Notes under the pieces: model-generated
Told to the model about the DNA's origin: nothing
Seen by the model: only the letters and a program-made list of their open reading frames with translations
Databases searched by the model: none
Translations under genes and position numbers: made by a program
From: an uncultured Bacteroidales bacterium
GTDB lineage: Bacteria > Bacteroidota > Bacteroidia > Bacteroidales > Paludibacteraceae
Assembly: GCA_902800525.1 (NCBI GenBank)
Contig: CADCEV010000007.1
Coordinates: forward strand, 36,118 to 100,117
Reading direction: 5' to 3'
Length of the DNA stretch: 64,000 nt
In this document: in pieces, positions 31,486 to 41,600 of the stretch
Layout of the letters: each line of letters starts with the position of its first letter
Position numbering within the stretch: the stretch's first letter is position 1

Positions 31486-33228
31486 TTATTTCAAGTAATT
31501 ATCCTTGAGGGAGCAGGTGCGGTTGAGGATCAGTTTGTCGGCGGTGGTGTCCGGATCGACTACGAAATAGCCCTGTTTGAGGAGCTGGTAATGGTTTTCC
31601 TGCTCAATACCGTCCACGAGTACGGGTTCATGCAGTTCCGAACGGAGCGAACCTTCTATCTTGATGGTTTTCACCTCCAAGCTGTTGGGGTTCAGGAGGT
31701 CGCGGAAGTCACCTTCCTCTGCCGAGGGGTTCTCGACCGCAAAGAGACGGTCGTAGAGACGCACTTCGGCATCCAGCGCGGAGTTGCACTCTACCCAATT
31801 GATGGTGGCTTTGGTCTTGCGGTTTCCTCCTTCGGTACCCGACTTGGAGTCAGGATCGTAGGTTGCATAGACAGTGGTGATGTTTCCTTCCGCATCCTTC
31901 TCGCATCCGGTAGCCTGAATGATGTACGAAGCTTTGAGACGTACTTCACGTCCGCCGGGAGAGAGACGATAGAACTTATTATCGGCTTCTTCCAAGAAGT
32001 CTCCGCGCTCAATCCAGAGCTCGCGACCGAACTTCATCTCACGGGTGCCGAGTTCGGGGTGACCATCGATGTTCTCTGCAACGAGTGTCTCGCCTTCGCC
32101 CTCATAGTTGGTGATGACGAGTTTAACGGGATCGAAGATGGCGCATACGCGCGGAGCTGTCTCTTTGAGGTCCTCGCGGATAGTGTGTTCAAGCAGACCT
32201 TGGTCGATCATGCCTTCCACTTTGGTGTAACCGATCTTATCCATGAAGGTACGAATCGCTTGCGGCGTGTATCCGCGACGACGGAGACCACAGACGGTCG
32301 GCATACGCGGATCGTCCCATCCTGCTACGAGACCTTCCTTGACAAGTTGGAGCATTTTGCGCTTCGACATGACGGTATAAGTGATGTTGAGGCGGTTAAA
32401 CTCACGCTGTTTGGGGCGATAGTCAGGTCCGTAAGGCGAGAGACCGCAGAAGTTAGCACCGCTGAACTGATCAATGAAATAGTCGTACAGCGGACGGTGT
32501 ACCTCAAACTCGAGCGTACAGATAGAGTGCGTCACTCCTTCGAAATAGTCGGACTGTCCGTGCGCAAAATCGTACATCGGATAGACGTTCCATTTGCGTC
32601 CTGTGCGATGGTGAGGATGCGAGGTGATGATACGATACATGATCGGGTCGCGGAAGTGCATGTTGGGGTTCGCCATGTCAATTTTCGCACGGAGTACCAT
32701 TTTTCCTTCCTCTATTTCGCCGCGCTGCATCGCTTCGAAGAGTTGCAAGTTCTCTTCGATGGGACGATCGCGGTAAGGCGAAGCCACACCCGGTTCGGTC
32801 GGTGTACCTTTCTGCTCGGCGATTTGCTCTGCGGTCTGCTCATCGACATAGGCTTTTCCCTCTTTGATGAAGCGGATAGCGAGGTCGTAGAGTTGCTCGA
32901 AATAATCGGAGGCATAGAAGATCTGTCCCCATTTGAAACCGAGCCAGCGGATGTCGCGTTCGATGGTCTCTACGTATTCGGTGTCCTCTTTAGCCGGGTT
33001 GGTATCGTCGAAACGGAGGTTACAAACACCGTTGTATTTCTCGGCGATACCGAAGTCCATACAGATAGCCTTGACGTGGCCGATATGCAGGTATCCGTTC
33101 GGCTCCGGCGGGAAACGGGTCTGAATACGTCCACCATTTACTCCCTCAGCGAGGTCTTTTTCTACAATCTGCTCAATAAAATTGAGGCTCCGAGCCTCCG
33201 GCTCATTCTCACATTTACACATTTCCAT
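31486..33228 (-). CDS. glnS: Glutaminyl-tRNA synthetase
   Basis: The 580-residue class I synthetase charges tRNA-Gln. HIGH at 48-51 (PNGYLHIGHVKA) and the KMSKS-type loop VMSKRKMLQLV are visible. LRFDDTNPAKED and the GlnRS-type C-terminal beta-barrels (EVKTIKIEGSLRSELHEP) separate it from GluRS. It lies 23 bp after lpxA and 12 bp before the HsdR-N-like gene, so it is probably transcribed with them. Confidence 0.95.
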   Translation of the reverse strand: MEMCKCENEPEARSLNFIEQIVEKDLAEGVNGGRIQTRFPPEPNGYLHIGHVKAICMDFGIAEKYNGVCNLRFDDTNPAKEDTEYVETIERDIRWLGFKWGQIFYASDYFEQLYDLAIRFIKEGKAYVDEQTAEQIAEQKGTPTEPGVASPYRDRPIEENLQLFEAMQRGEIEEGKMVLRAKIDMANPNMHFRDPIMYRIITSHPHHRTGRKWNVYPMYDFAHGQSDYFEGVTHSICTLEFEVHRPLYDYFIDQFSGANFCGLSPYGPDYRPKQREFNRLNITYTVMSKRKMLQLVKEGLVAGWDDPRMPTVCGLRRRGYTPQAIRTFMDKIGYTKVEGMIDQGLLEHTIREDLKETAPRVCAIFDPVKLVITNYEGEGETLVAENIDGHPELGTREMKFGRELWIERGDFLEEADNKFYRLSPGGREVRLKASYIIQATGCEKDAEGNITTVYATYDPDSKSGTEGGNRKTKATINWVECNSALDAEVRLYDRLFAVENPSAEEGDFRDLLNPNSLEVKTIKIEGSLRSELHEPVLVDGIEQENHYQLLKQGYFVVDPDTTADKLILNRTCSLKDNYLK

Positions 33229-33251
33229 ATTTGTACATTTCTTATTTACTA

Positions 33252-33965
33252 TTATTTGACAATGCCGCGTGTAGAGTTCTTGACGAAATCGACGATCAGG
33301 TCTCGTTCTACGCTTTGCGGGATTTCAGCGATGATTTTCTCTATCGCCTGCGTGGTGTTCAAACCACTGTTATTGATGATGCGATACACCTCCTGGATCG
33401 TGTGGATCTGTTCGGCGGTGTAGCCACGGCGATTAAGGCCGACGGAGTTGATACCACAGAACGCGATGGGTTCGCGGGCGATAATCGCATAAGGCGGTAT
33501 ATCTTTGTTGATGCGCGATCCCCCTTGAATCATGACGTGCGAGCCGATATGGGTGAACTGGTGTACGAGCGAACCGCCGCCGATGATGGCGAAATCGTCC
33601 ACTTCCACTTCTCCTGCCAATTGGGTAGCATTGGACATAATGATGTTATCATGCAGAATGCAGTCGTGCGCCACATGGCAGTACGCCATGATGAGGTTAT
33701 TGTTGCCGATGACGGTTTTGCCTTTGGAGGCGGTACCGCGATGAACAGTGACGAACTCACGGAGCACGCAGTTGTCGCCGATGACGGTCCATGTCTCTTC
33801 GCCTTTGAACTTCAGATCCTGGGGCACACAGCCTATTACAGCGTGCGGGAAGACATGGCAGTTATCGCCAAGGATCACATTGTCATCTATATAGGCGAAG
33901 GCGTCAATAGTGACGTTCTTGCCGATTTGAGCTTTCGGGCTCACATATGCTAATGATGATATCAT
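33252..33965 (-). CDS. lpxA: UDP-N-acetylglucosamine acyltransferase
   Basis: The 237-residue left-handed beta-helix enzyme performs the first acylation in lipid A synthesis. Hexapeptide repeats run to about residue 180 (VTIDAFAYIDDNVILGDNCH), with the catalytic His region MAYCHVAHDCILH and a helical C-terminus. It is shorter than E. coli LpxA (262). It follows lpxC by 39 bp. Confidence 0.93.
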   Translation of the reverse strand: MISSLAYVSPKAQIGKNVTIDAFAYIDDNVILGDNCHVFPHAVIGCVPQDLKFKGEETWTVIGDNCVLREFVTVHRGTASKGKTVIGNNNLIMAYCHVAHDCILHDNIIMSNATQLAGEVEVDDFAIIGGGSLVHQFTHIGSHVMIQGGSRINKDIPPYAIIAREPIAFCGINSVGLNRRGYTAEQIHTIQEVYRIINNSGLNTTQAIEKIIAEIPQSVERDLIVDFVKNSTRGIVK

Positions 33966-34004
33966 TTTGATTTACGATTTGACGATTTACGATTTGATGA
34001 TTTT
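33966..34004. repeat. Repeat-type spacer between lpxC and lpxA
   Basis: GATTTACGATTTGACGATTT-type units of the same class as those at 24862, 35958 and 49009. Confidence 0.7.
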
Positions 34005-34907
34005 TTATTCACTCAATATCTGGTTTCTGAGGCGGCGGACACACTGGGTATTGAACGTGTGACCGGGTTTATAGGCGATGATTCGTCCCTGAATACGCAT
34101 ACCGAGGAGCGATAGGTCGCCGATGACGTCCAGCAGTTTGTGCCGCGCCGGCTCGTTGAGGTAGTTCAGGGGGGAGAGATAGCCTAATTTCTTGGCATTC
34201 AAGTGGGGCTGGCCTAACTTGTCACAGAAATAGTCCATACCTTCCTGGCTCATTTCGGTCTCGTAGATGACGAGTGCGTTTTTGAGGTCTCCGCCTTTGA
34301 TGAGTCCGACGCGCAGAAGGGGCTCAATTTCGCGCACGAAACAGAAAGTCCGCGCGGAAGAGACCTCTTGGGGGTATTGTTTGAGGTCCTTGAGCGTAGC
34401 GTGCTGCTCACGCAGGAGGACGGATTGGAAAGCGATGGTCACGTCCACCTCGTAATGGTCGCAGGGTTCGATACGCATCATATGTCCGTGCTCGGAGACG
34501 TATTCCACCGGTTCCTTAACAATATAGACCTGCTGCTCCGCCTCCTGCTCCACTATGCCGACGCGTTCGATCTCTTTGACGAAGAGTCGTGCCGAGCCGT
34601 CCAAAATCGGCATTTCCGGTGCATCCACATCAATGATGCAGTTATCTACTCCCATGGCGTAGAGGGCGCTGAGTGCGTGCTCTACGGTAGAGATTTTCCA
34701 CTTACCGCGCTCCAAGACGGTGCCGCGCTCGGTAGCCGACACATAGTCCGCTAACGCCTGATAACAGGGCTGTTTAGGCAAATCCACACGGCGCAGACAA
34801 ACACCGGTGTTCGGGTCTGCGGGATGAAAAGTTGCCGTTACATGCAGGCCTGTATGCAGACCCACGGAACTTAACGTAAAACTCTCTTTTATAGTGTGTT
34901 GTTTCAA
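34005..34907 (-). CDS. lpxC: UDP-3-O-acyl-N-acetylglucosamine deacetylase, not fused to FabZ
   Basis: The protein has 300 residues from a TTG start at 34907 (MKQHTIKESFTLSSVGLHTG). This is the family start; the open frame extends upstream only into lpxD antisense-like sequence. Zinc ligands are visible as H77 (STVEHALSALYAMG), H256 and D260 (RHKLLDVIGD), and PILDGSA is conserved. It performs the committed step of lipid A synthesis. In Bacteroides and many relatives lpxC is fused to fabZ (about 460 residues). Here the protein stops after the LpxC domain, and lpxA follows with no fabZ. Confidence 0.92.
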   Translation of the reverse strand: MKQHTIKESFTLSSVGLHTGLHVTATFHPADPNTGVCLRRVDLPKQPCYQALADYVSATERGTVLERGKWKISTVEHALSALYAMGVDNCIIDVDAPEMPILDGSARLFVKEIERVGIVEQEAEQQVYIVKEPVEYVSEHGHMMRIEPCDHYEVDVTIAFQSVLLREQHATLKDLKQYPQEVSSARTFCFVREIEPLLRVGLIKGGDLKNALVIYETEMSQEGMDYFCDKLGQPHLNAKKLGYLSPLNYLNEPARHKLLDVIGDLSLLGMRIQGRIIAYKPGHTFNTQCVRRLRNQILSE

Positions 34908-34938
34908 GATAAAATGTATTTTATGATGAATGAATCGA

Positions 34939-35949
34939 TTAGTGTTGTCCGCTTTGCTTGAATCGCACTGCGGCTCTTCGCCATGTACCGGCATCAATCG
35001 CCGGAGAGCCCATGTAATGTCCGGGGTTCTTGACAGAATTGGCGATACCTGTCTGCGCCCCGAAGACGCAGTTGTCCGCCACTTCGATGTGTCCGGCCAC
35101 GCCGACTTGTCCGGCGAGGATGCAGTGCTTGCCGATTTTCGTACTGCCGGCGATGCCCACTTGGGCGCAACAGAAAGTACTTTCGCCAATCTCCACGTTG
35201 TGGGCGATCTGCACCAAGTTGTCGATCTTGGCGTTCTTGCGGATGACGGTGCTACCCATCATAGCGCGGTCCACAGTGGTGTTCGCGCCTATCTCCACGT
35301 CGTCCTCGATGATGACATTGCCGATCTGTGCGATTTTTTGGTTAACACCTTGCGCGTCCGGCTCAAAGCCGAAACCGTCACCGCCGATCACTATCCCTGC
35401 ATGCAGGATACAATCCGCACCGATTTGACAATAGTCATACACTTTGACGCCGGCATAGAGGATCGTGTTATCGCCTATTTTCACATGGTCGCCGATATAG
35501 ACGTTCGGGTAGATCTGCACCCCTTTGCCGAGCTGCACGTCCTTGCCGATATAGGCAAAGGCACCGATGTACGCATCTTCGGGCACCGATACTCCTTCGC
35601 TGACAAAAGAAGGCTGCTCGATGCCTTGTTTCTTAGGGAACATGGCGCCGGCAATCATCTTGAGCAGTTGTCCCATGGCACCACGAGCGTTATCAACGAG
35701 GATGAACGCGCCTCCGGCTTTTCCTTCGCCTTCGGGGAAAGCGATTCTGCCTTCGACCAGAGAACGGGTGATGAGCACGACGCCGGCTTTGGTGTTGCCC
35801 AGATAAGACAGGTATTTCTCCTCGGTCACAAAGGAGAGATGATGCGGTTGCGCCGCCTCAATCGGCGATACGTCTGACACCGTGGCTCTTGAGTTGCCAT
35901 ATAATTCTCCGCCCAAGAAGGCTGCTATTTGTTGTGCATTAAACTCCAT
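34939..35949 (-). CDS. lpxD: UDP-3-O-(3-hydroxyacyl)glucosamine N-acyltransferase
   Basis: The 336-residue enzyme makes the second acylation of the lipid A precursor. The N-terminal UDP-binding domain (LSFVTEEKYLSYLGNTKAGV) is followed by hexapeptide repeats (VQIYPNVYIGDHVKIGDNT) and the catalytic His region IVIGGDGFGF...IAHNVEIG. It is first of the lpxD-lpxC-lpxA-glnS series and follows the HD gene after a repeat-rich spacer of 59 bp. Confidence 0.95.
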   Translation of the reverse strand: MEFNAQQIAAFLGGELYGNSRATVSDVSPIEAAQPHHLSFVTEEKYLSYLGNTKAGVVLITRSLVEGRIAFPEGEGKAGGAFILVDNARGAMGQLLKMIAGAMFPKKQGIEQPSFVSEGVSVPEDAYIGAFAYIGKDVQLGKGVQIYPNVYIGDHVKIGDNTILYAGVKVYDYCQIGADCILHAGIVIGGDGFGFEPDAQGVNQKIAQIGNVIIEDDVEIGANTTVDRAMMGSTVIRKNAKIDNLVQIAHNVEIGESTFCCAQVGIAGSTKIGKHCILAGQVGVAGHIEVADNCVFGAQTGIANSVKNPGHYMGSPAIDAGTWRRAAVRFKQSGQH

Positions 35950-35954
35950 TAAAT

Positions 35955-36016
35955 TAATTGACGATTGGACGATTTACGATTTAACGATTTATTGACGATT
36001 GTATTGATTTACGATT
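35955..36016. repeat. ACGATTT-type repeats between HD gene and lpxD
   Basis: Repeated TTGACGATT, GGACGATTTACGATTT and TTAACGATTT units. The stop of the HD gene lies in the block. Confidence 0.8.
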
Positions 36017-37289
36017 GAAGACGATACTTGAACAAATATCTCTTGGTAGGTTTGCGGGTGAGGGCGGCGAGATCGAGGATCTCACTGGCGTGTGCGATGT
36101 CGCGCACAGAGCCGTCCGAATACAAGATATCAATGGTATCGGCTTTCTCGGAATAGGTGTTGCTGGTCGATATATGTTCGCTCCAGAAATAGTGCGCTTC
36201 TTCCTCGCTGACCCCCAAAGCCTCCGCATAAAGTTTGTTGAGAGCCTGTTTCTCCTCGTCCGTGAGGGGTTTTTCCAACAGTTCGCCCCGGAAGAGACTT
36301 CGGTCGATAAAACTGCGGCTCAGGGCACTCAGCACTTTGTCCCCGCTACTAATCCACGCCTTGATGGCACAAAGCACATCGTTGTCATCCAGCAGGGCAT
36401 ATTGGTCCAAGGCTTCGCTATAGAGTGCAAAATCGCTCAGGCTGATAGGCTGATAGAGGAAATAGTGCAACGCCGGGGAACAGAACAATTGAGAATTGAT
36501 AATTGACAATTGACAATTAGTGGCTCCGCGTGCTATTTCTTTGGCGCGGCTGAGGATCTTGATCAGGTGCTGCTCCGCCGCCACGGAGGTCTTATGCAGA
36601 TAGACCTGCCAGTACATGAGTCGCCGTGCTACCAGGAACTTCTCAACGCTGTAGATACCTTTGACCTGCACCACCAAGCGGTCATCGCGCACATCAAGCA
36701 TTTTCAACAATCGCTCGCTTGCCACACGTCCTTCCTGCACGCCCGTGAAGAAGGAGTCGCGGCAGAGATAATCCATCCGGTCCACGTCCAGCTGACTCGA
36801 GATCAACTGGTGCAGGAAATGCTTCGGATACTCGTTCTTGAAGATTGCGATGGCTATATCCAAGGGTTTTCCGTCCTTGGAGGGTTGCTTTTTTGCAAGA
36901 TCTTCGTTGATGCGCTCCATCATCAGGAGCGATATATCCTCGTGTGTCACGCCATCGACGATGGTATGCTCGAGGACATGCGAGAAGGGTCCGTGTCCGA
37001 CATCGTGCAGGAGGATCGCTATCATCGCGCCGGTCTCTTCCTCTTCGGTGATTGTCACGCCTTTCTGCCGGAGCGAATAGACCGCCTCCTGCATCAGGTG
37101 CATCGCGCCCAGAGAATGACCGAAACGGCTGTGCATCGCGCCCGGATAGACCAAATAGGACAAGCCTAACTGGCGGATTCTGTTCAGACGCTGCACATAG
37201 GGATGCTGCAACACATCATAGACCAATTCATTCGGAATAGTCAGAAAACCGAACACCGGATCGTTTATTATTTTACGTTTATTTGCCAT
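36009..37289 (-). CDS. HD-domain phosphohydrolase (SAMHD1/YdhJ-like)
   Basis: The protein has about 426 residues from the ATG at 37289. The HD motif is visible in GAMHSRFGHSLGAMHLM and LLHDVGHGPFSHVLEHT, and RMDYLCRDSFFTG follows. This pattern places it with the dNTPase/SAMHD1-like HD hydrolases; the substrate is not known. The stretch TNCQLSIINSQLFCSP is encoded by heptamer repeats (36487-36518) placed between a helix and the next conserved motif. It opens the lpxD series, with its promoter at 37308-37315. Confidence 0.85.
   Translation of the reverse strand: MANKRKIINDPVFGFLTIPNELVYDVLQHPYVQRLNRIRQLGLSYLVYPGAMHSRFGHSLGAMHLMQEAVYSLRQKGVTITEEEETGAMIAILLHDVGHGPFSHVLEHTIVDGVTHEDISLLMMERINEDLAKKQPSKDGKPLDIAIAIFKNEYPKHFLHQLISSQLDVDRMDYLCRDSFFTGVQEGRVASERLLKMLDVRDDRLVVQVKGIYSVEKFLVARRLMYWQVYLHKTSVAAEQHLIKILSRAKEIARGATNCQLSIINSQLFCSPALHYFLYQPISLSDFALYSEALDQYALLDDNDVLCAIKAWISSGDKVLSALSRSFIDRSLFRGELLEKPLTDEEKQALNKLYAEALGVSEEEAHYFWSEHISTSNTYSEKADTIDILYSDGSVRDIAHASEILDLAALTRKPTKRYLFKYRLQS
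36487..36518. repeat. Heptamer block inside the HD gene
   Basis: AATTGAG, AATTGAT, AATTGAC, AATTGAC, AATT, in frame on the minus strand. Confidence 0.9.
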
Positions 37290-37307
37290 AATTACACAAA
37301 TCGGGCG

Positions 37308-37355
37308 CAAAGATACAAAAAAATTTGGACATATGCAAAAAAATCACTATCTTTG
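37308..37355. promoter_or_regulatory. Divergent promoters of the HD gene and the GH105 gene
   Basis: Minus: TATCTTTG at 37315-37308. Plus: TTTG (37324-37327), 20 bp, TATCTTTG (37348-37355), leaving a leader of about 10 nt to the ATG at 37373. Confidence 0.7.
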
Positions 37356-37372
37356 CACAAAATTTCACCATT

Positions 37373-38569
37373 ATGAACACAATAAAACTCTTTTTTATCA
37401 CTTTTTTGGTGCTCTTGACCACTTCTTGCTGTCAGAAAACCGCCGAATCCCCCATGTTAACCACCGCCAAAGAGGTCGCTCTTTCAGAAATGCAACATCA
37501 TCCGGAGTTATGGATGTGTGACGGAGCTGCTAAGCCCAAATGGGAATACACACCAACGCTCATGGCGCGCGCTTTTCTGGAACTTTACGCTGAGACCGGC
37601 GACACTACCTTCTTAGGTCATGTGATGCGTTTCAACGACCTCTTCATCGGTCCCGACGGTTCGATCCTGACATATAAAAAATCGCTCTATAACATGGATC
37701 GTGTGCAGGGCGGAAACTACCTCATCATCCTCCATGAAATGTGCAAGGACGCAGAGACGAAGAGCCGTATAGAAATGGCTATCGAGACACTTCGCGATCA
37801 ATTACGAGAGCAACCGCGTACTTCCGAAGGGGGCTTTTGGCACAAGCAGGTGTACCCGCATCAGATGTGGTTAGACGGGCTTTTTACCGGCACCACTTTC
37901 TATGCGCGCTATGCCGCATGGAAACCCGAACCGGAAGCATGGCAGGATATTACGAACCAGTTCCTCGTGGTGGACAAACACACCGTTAAGCCGAACGGAC
38001 TCAATTATCACGGATGGGATGAGAGCCGCGAGATGGCATGGAGTAACCCCGAGACAGGATGCAGTTCGGAGACATGGGGTCGCGCAGAGGGCTGGTATGT
38101 CATGGCGCTTTGCGACGTGTTGGAACTGATGCCCGACACGCTGAGTGCGTATCGCCAAGAGCTGAGTGCTATTTTGAACCGCGTCATAAACGCGCTCCTT
38201 GCTTATCAGGACCCGGAGACGCATCTGTGGTACCAAGTGCCCGACCGTCCGGGAGAGGAAGGAAACTACCTCGAGTCCACTTGTTCGGCGATGTATTGCT
38301 TTGCGATGGCGAAAGGTGCGCGGCTCGGTGTCTTGGCACCCGAATACCGCGAGAAAGCGCAAGAGGTGATGAACGGCCTTCAGGCGCATAAGATCCGCGT
38401 CAATGAAGACGGAACAGTCTCGCTCATGGACTGCTGTGCGGTAGCCGGTCTCGGAGGCAATCCGTATCGAGATGGTACGTACAGCTATTACGTGCATGAG
38501 CTCATCCGCGACGACGATCCCAAAGGTGTAGCCCCCCTCATCCTCGCGGCGATTGAATTAGCCAAATAA
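37373..38569 (+). CDS. GH88/GH105-type unsaturated glycuronyl hydrolase, lipoprotein
   Basis: The protein has about 398 residues from the ATG at 37373, with a lipobox (FLVLLTTSCCQK), so it is probably membrane-bound in the periplasm or at the surface. An alpha6/alpha6 barrel of the YteR type is suggested by YPHQMWLDGLFTGTTFYARY (the Asp is the expected general acid), YHGWDESREMAW, WGRAEGWYVMAL and SCSAMYCFAMAKGA-like motifs. Such enzymes remove unsaturated uronic acids left by pectate or rhamnogalacturonan lyases. No other polysaccharide-utilisation genes are nearby. A strong terminator follows. Confidence 0.85.
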   Translation: MNTIKLFFITFLVLLTTSCCQKTAESPMLTTAKEVALSEMQHHPELWMCDGAAKPKWEYTPTLMARAFLELYAETGDTTFLGHVMRFNDLFIGPDGSILTYKKSLYNMDRVQGGNYLIILHEMCKDAETKSRIEMAIETLRDQLREQPRTSEGGFWHKQVYPHQMWLDGLFTGTTFYARYAAWKPEPEAWQDITNQFLVVDKHTVKPNGLNYHGWDESREMAWSNPETGCSSETWGRAEGWYVMALCDVLELMPDTLSAYRQELSAILNRVINALLAYQDPETHLWYQVPDRPGEEGNYLESTCSAMYCFAMAKGARLGVLAPEYREKAQEVMNGLQAHKIRVNEDGTVSLMDCCAVAGLGGNPYRDGTYSYYVHELIRDDDPKGVAPLILAAIELAK

Positions 38570-38577
38570 GAGACAAG

Positions 38578-38607
38578 AAAAAGCGCACCGAGATGCGCTT
38601 TTTCTTT
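38578..38607 (+). terminator. Terminator between GH105 and giant protein genes
   Basis: AAAAAGCGCA, loop CCGAGA and TGCGCTTTTT form a 10-bp stem with flanking T and A runs, so it can serve both converging genes. Confidence 0.85.
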
Positions 38608-38626
38608 TGTTTGAGGTTGTTTGAAA

Positions 38627-41600
38627 CTACTTCACTCTGGTTCCTTGGACATTGTACTTCATACCATTGTAGATGATATAGAGCACACCGTTCTCCATGA
38701 CTTTGAGACCTTGTACCTTGTTACCTTGTACAGTGTCAATGGCTTGTCCCGGGTTCGGGTCTTTGGTATATACGGCGGTGTAGATAGCATTGCCGGTAAC
38801 GGCCTTGATCTCCGGTGTCCAGCCGGCAAAGATGTAATTCCATTGCTCGTCGGGCTCCATGGTCGGCGTTACGGTGCAGTACGGTATATCGCCGTAGTTC
38901 CATGGGTTGGACTCGATGTACGAGCCGTCTGCATTGAGGAAGGTGATGAGGTACTGCTGTTTAGCGAAGTTCGCCGTAATGGTCATATCCTCTTTGAGGG
39001 TGATCATGCGGTTGTTTTCGGTACTACCGTCCGACCAGCCGATGAAGTGATAGTGCTCGTCCGGTGTAGCGATGAGGGTCACGATGGTGCCGTAGTTATA
39101 GGTACCGTTGATCTCCTCGGCGTTCACTGTACCGCCGGCAGCCGCATTGACGGTGATGGTCACGCGTTTGTATTGGAAGTAGGCGATAATGGTGGTGTCG
39201 GAAGCAATGGTGATGACACGTGTTGCCTCTTTGTTACCGTCCGACCATTGTATGAACTCTGCGCCATCTTTCGGGGTAGCGATGAGGGTGAGTTTGTCGC
39301 CTTCGGTATAAGTGCCGCTGACTTGGCCCACTTCGCCTAACTGTACGTCATTCGAGAGGATCTGCACGGCGTATTTCTCTAACGGCGTGCTTGCCTCGGC
39401 GAACTCGGCGGTGAAGCTCATATTCTTGGTAACGGTGATCATACGGGAGATATTAAAGTCTCCGTCCGACCATTTGACGAAGCGGTATCCGTCATTGGGG
39501 TTCGCTTTGATGGATACTTCCGCACCGTAAGAGCACTTGTATGCTTTCTTGGCTTTGTCGTACTCGATGGCCCCGTTGAACTGAACACGTCCGCCTTCCT
39601 GTGCTGCAATAGTTACGTAGCAGAAGGGTTTGAAGACCGCTGTGATCACACTGTCGGAATCGAAGCTGATAGAGCGTCTTGTTTCGGCAGCGTCATAGCC
39701 GTCCGACCATGCGTTGAGTTCGTATCCTTCGTTCGGTATCGCCTGTATATACACATTCCAGCCTCCGAGCACAGTCGTATCGATCTTGGTGAACTCGCGG
39801 TCGTAGTAATAGTGTTTGAGCACACCGCCTTCGGTAGCAGAGAGGACAACATGATACTCCGGTATCTTCTCGTAGAGGGCGATGAGCGTGATGTCTGAGG
39901 TGACCTTGATGAGACGGAACTCACTGGTCTCGCCGTCCGACCATTTGACGAACTGATATCCCTCGTCTGCACTCGGACGTAGCCTCAGCTCATAGCCTTC
40001 CGGGTACTCGCCTGAAGGATTCATGCCCCAGAAGTTACCACCGGTAGTCGCACTGACGTTGACGGTATAGGTCTTGACGTCGTTAAAGACGTTCACATAT
40101 ATACCGCTTTCCTCATATACATCTACCCAATTGCCCTGGCCATCCTTCACTTGTGCACAGAGGAAGAAGAAGTAGCGTGCATCCTCTTTGACGGTGATAG
40201 AGAAGGACTTGTCGGTGATGATCGAGTCGCCTTTCGGGAAGATCGGCTCACGGGTCCAAAGGTCATAATCTTTCCACAACTCAACACGTACACGCTCAGC
40301 GTTCGTGTTCCATGTAAACTGGAGAGTCTTGCCGGAAGCCGAGCCTTGCAGGTTAGAAACCATGCGGAGCGATCGTTTAGCATAGAACAGTTCGCTGTTG
40401 TACCAGGTGGTCAACGGCTCGCCTGTTGCTGTCACAGCGCGTATAGCCCAACTATAGTTCGTATAACCGCTCAGGGCTGTAAAGTCAAATTGCTTCTGGC
40501 TCAATTGCTGATCTGAGTACAGATAGCCGCCGGAACGTAACTGGAGTTGATACTGAACAGTATCGGTGTTGCAATTCCAACTCAGACGGTAGTGAATGGA
40601 GTCCGTGGTAAGTGCTTTTAGGGAGGAGAGGATGATTTGGCTCTTTTGGAGGATTACTTTCTCCGAAGCTTCAAACTCATTGAGGTAGTGCGGTTGACGC
40701 GGTGCAACAGCCCATTTGATCTCGAGACCGTCTCTGTCGTCCGGCACGTTATAAACGAACGCAGTGTCGTAAGCCATACCGCTGTAGAAATAATTCCAAT
40801 AACTGTACTGCTCGTCATAATAGAACAAATTAACCTCATACGTCTCTGATTTTTCTACGCCCGACCAAGAAAACGTAACTCGTCCCGGCTCAGAAACGGC
40901 TTTCATTGAGCCCGGTACGATACGATAGTCATGCGCTACCTCGTCGCAGGAAGCGGAAGACAAGTTACCGCCGGTGAATTGCAGGCAGGTATCGCCCTTG
41001 ATGGTAGGCTGGAAGCCCAGAACGACTACATCCGGAGCCGGCATGGTGGAAGTGAAGGTAAACTTATACCATCCGTTGCCTTGATCCTGTGGATCCGCTA
41101 CGTCCCATACGCCCGGACCCGTCTGGCAGCGCATCGGCGTGATGGTAGTCTCTGCATCCGGGTGCAGCAATACGCGGACAGTCAGTTCACGAGCCGGCAC
41201 TTCCGTCACGGTCAGCTTGGTGGCTGCTTTGCCTAACAATGCGCCTTCTTCGTCGTATGCCATTACCGTTACGTCATGTGTTCCGATCTTACCGATAAAT
41301 TCCGTAACGCATTGATTCTCCTGTACGCTATTGTAATAAATCTGTCTGCCGTATTCATCCACTACCACTACCGAGTAATAGGCTACAGGTACCACGATCT
41401 TATCCCACCGGATAGTCCAAGTACCGTCGGCGTTCTTGTTGGCGGTGAGGTTCGTGATCTTCTGCATCGTAGCCTCTACGTTGAATTTCGGGCCATACAC
41501 GCCCAAATCCCAAAGGTAGTTGTTGTCGTACTCTCCGTTCATTACCGGCACGACGTACCATACCATCTCCATGGCACTATCGGTATCGAATTGGTAGTCC

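Noticed and set aside
34908-35189. N-terminal extension of lpxC into the lpxD region
   Set aside because: The extension is antisense-like sequence overlapping lpxD in another frame; the family start matches the TTG at 34907.
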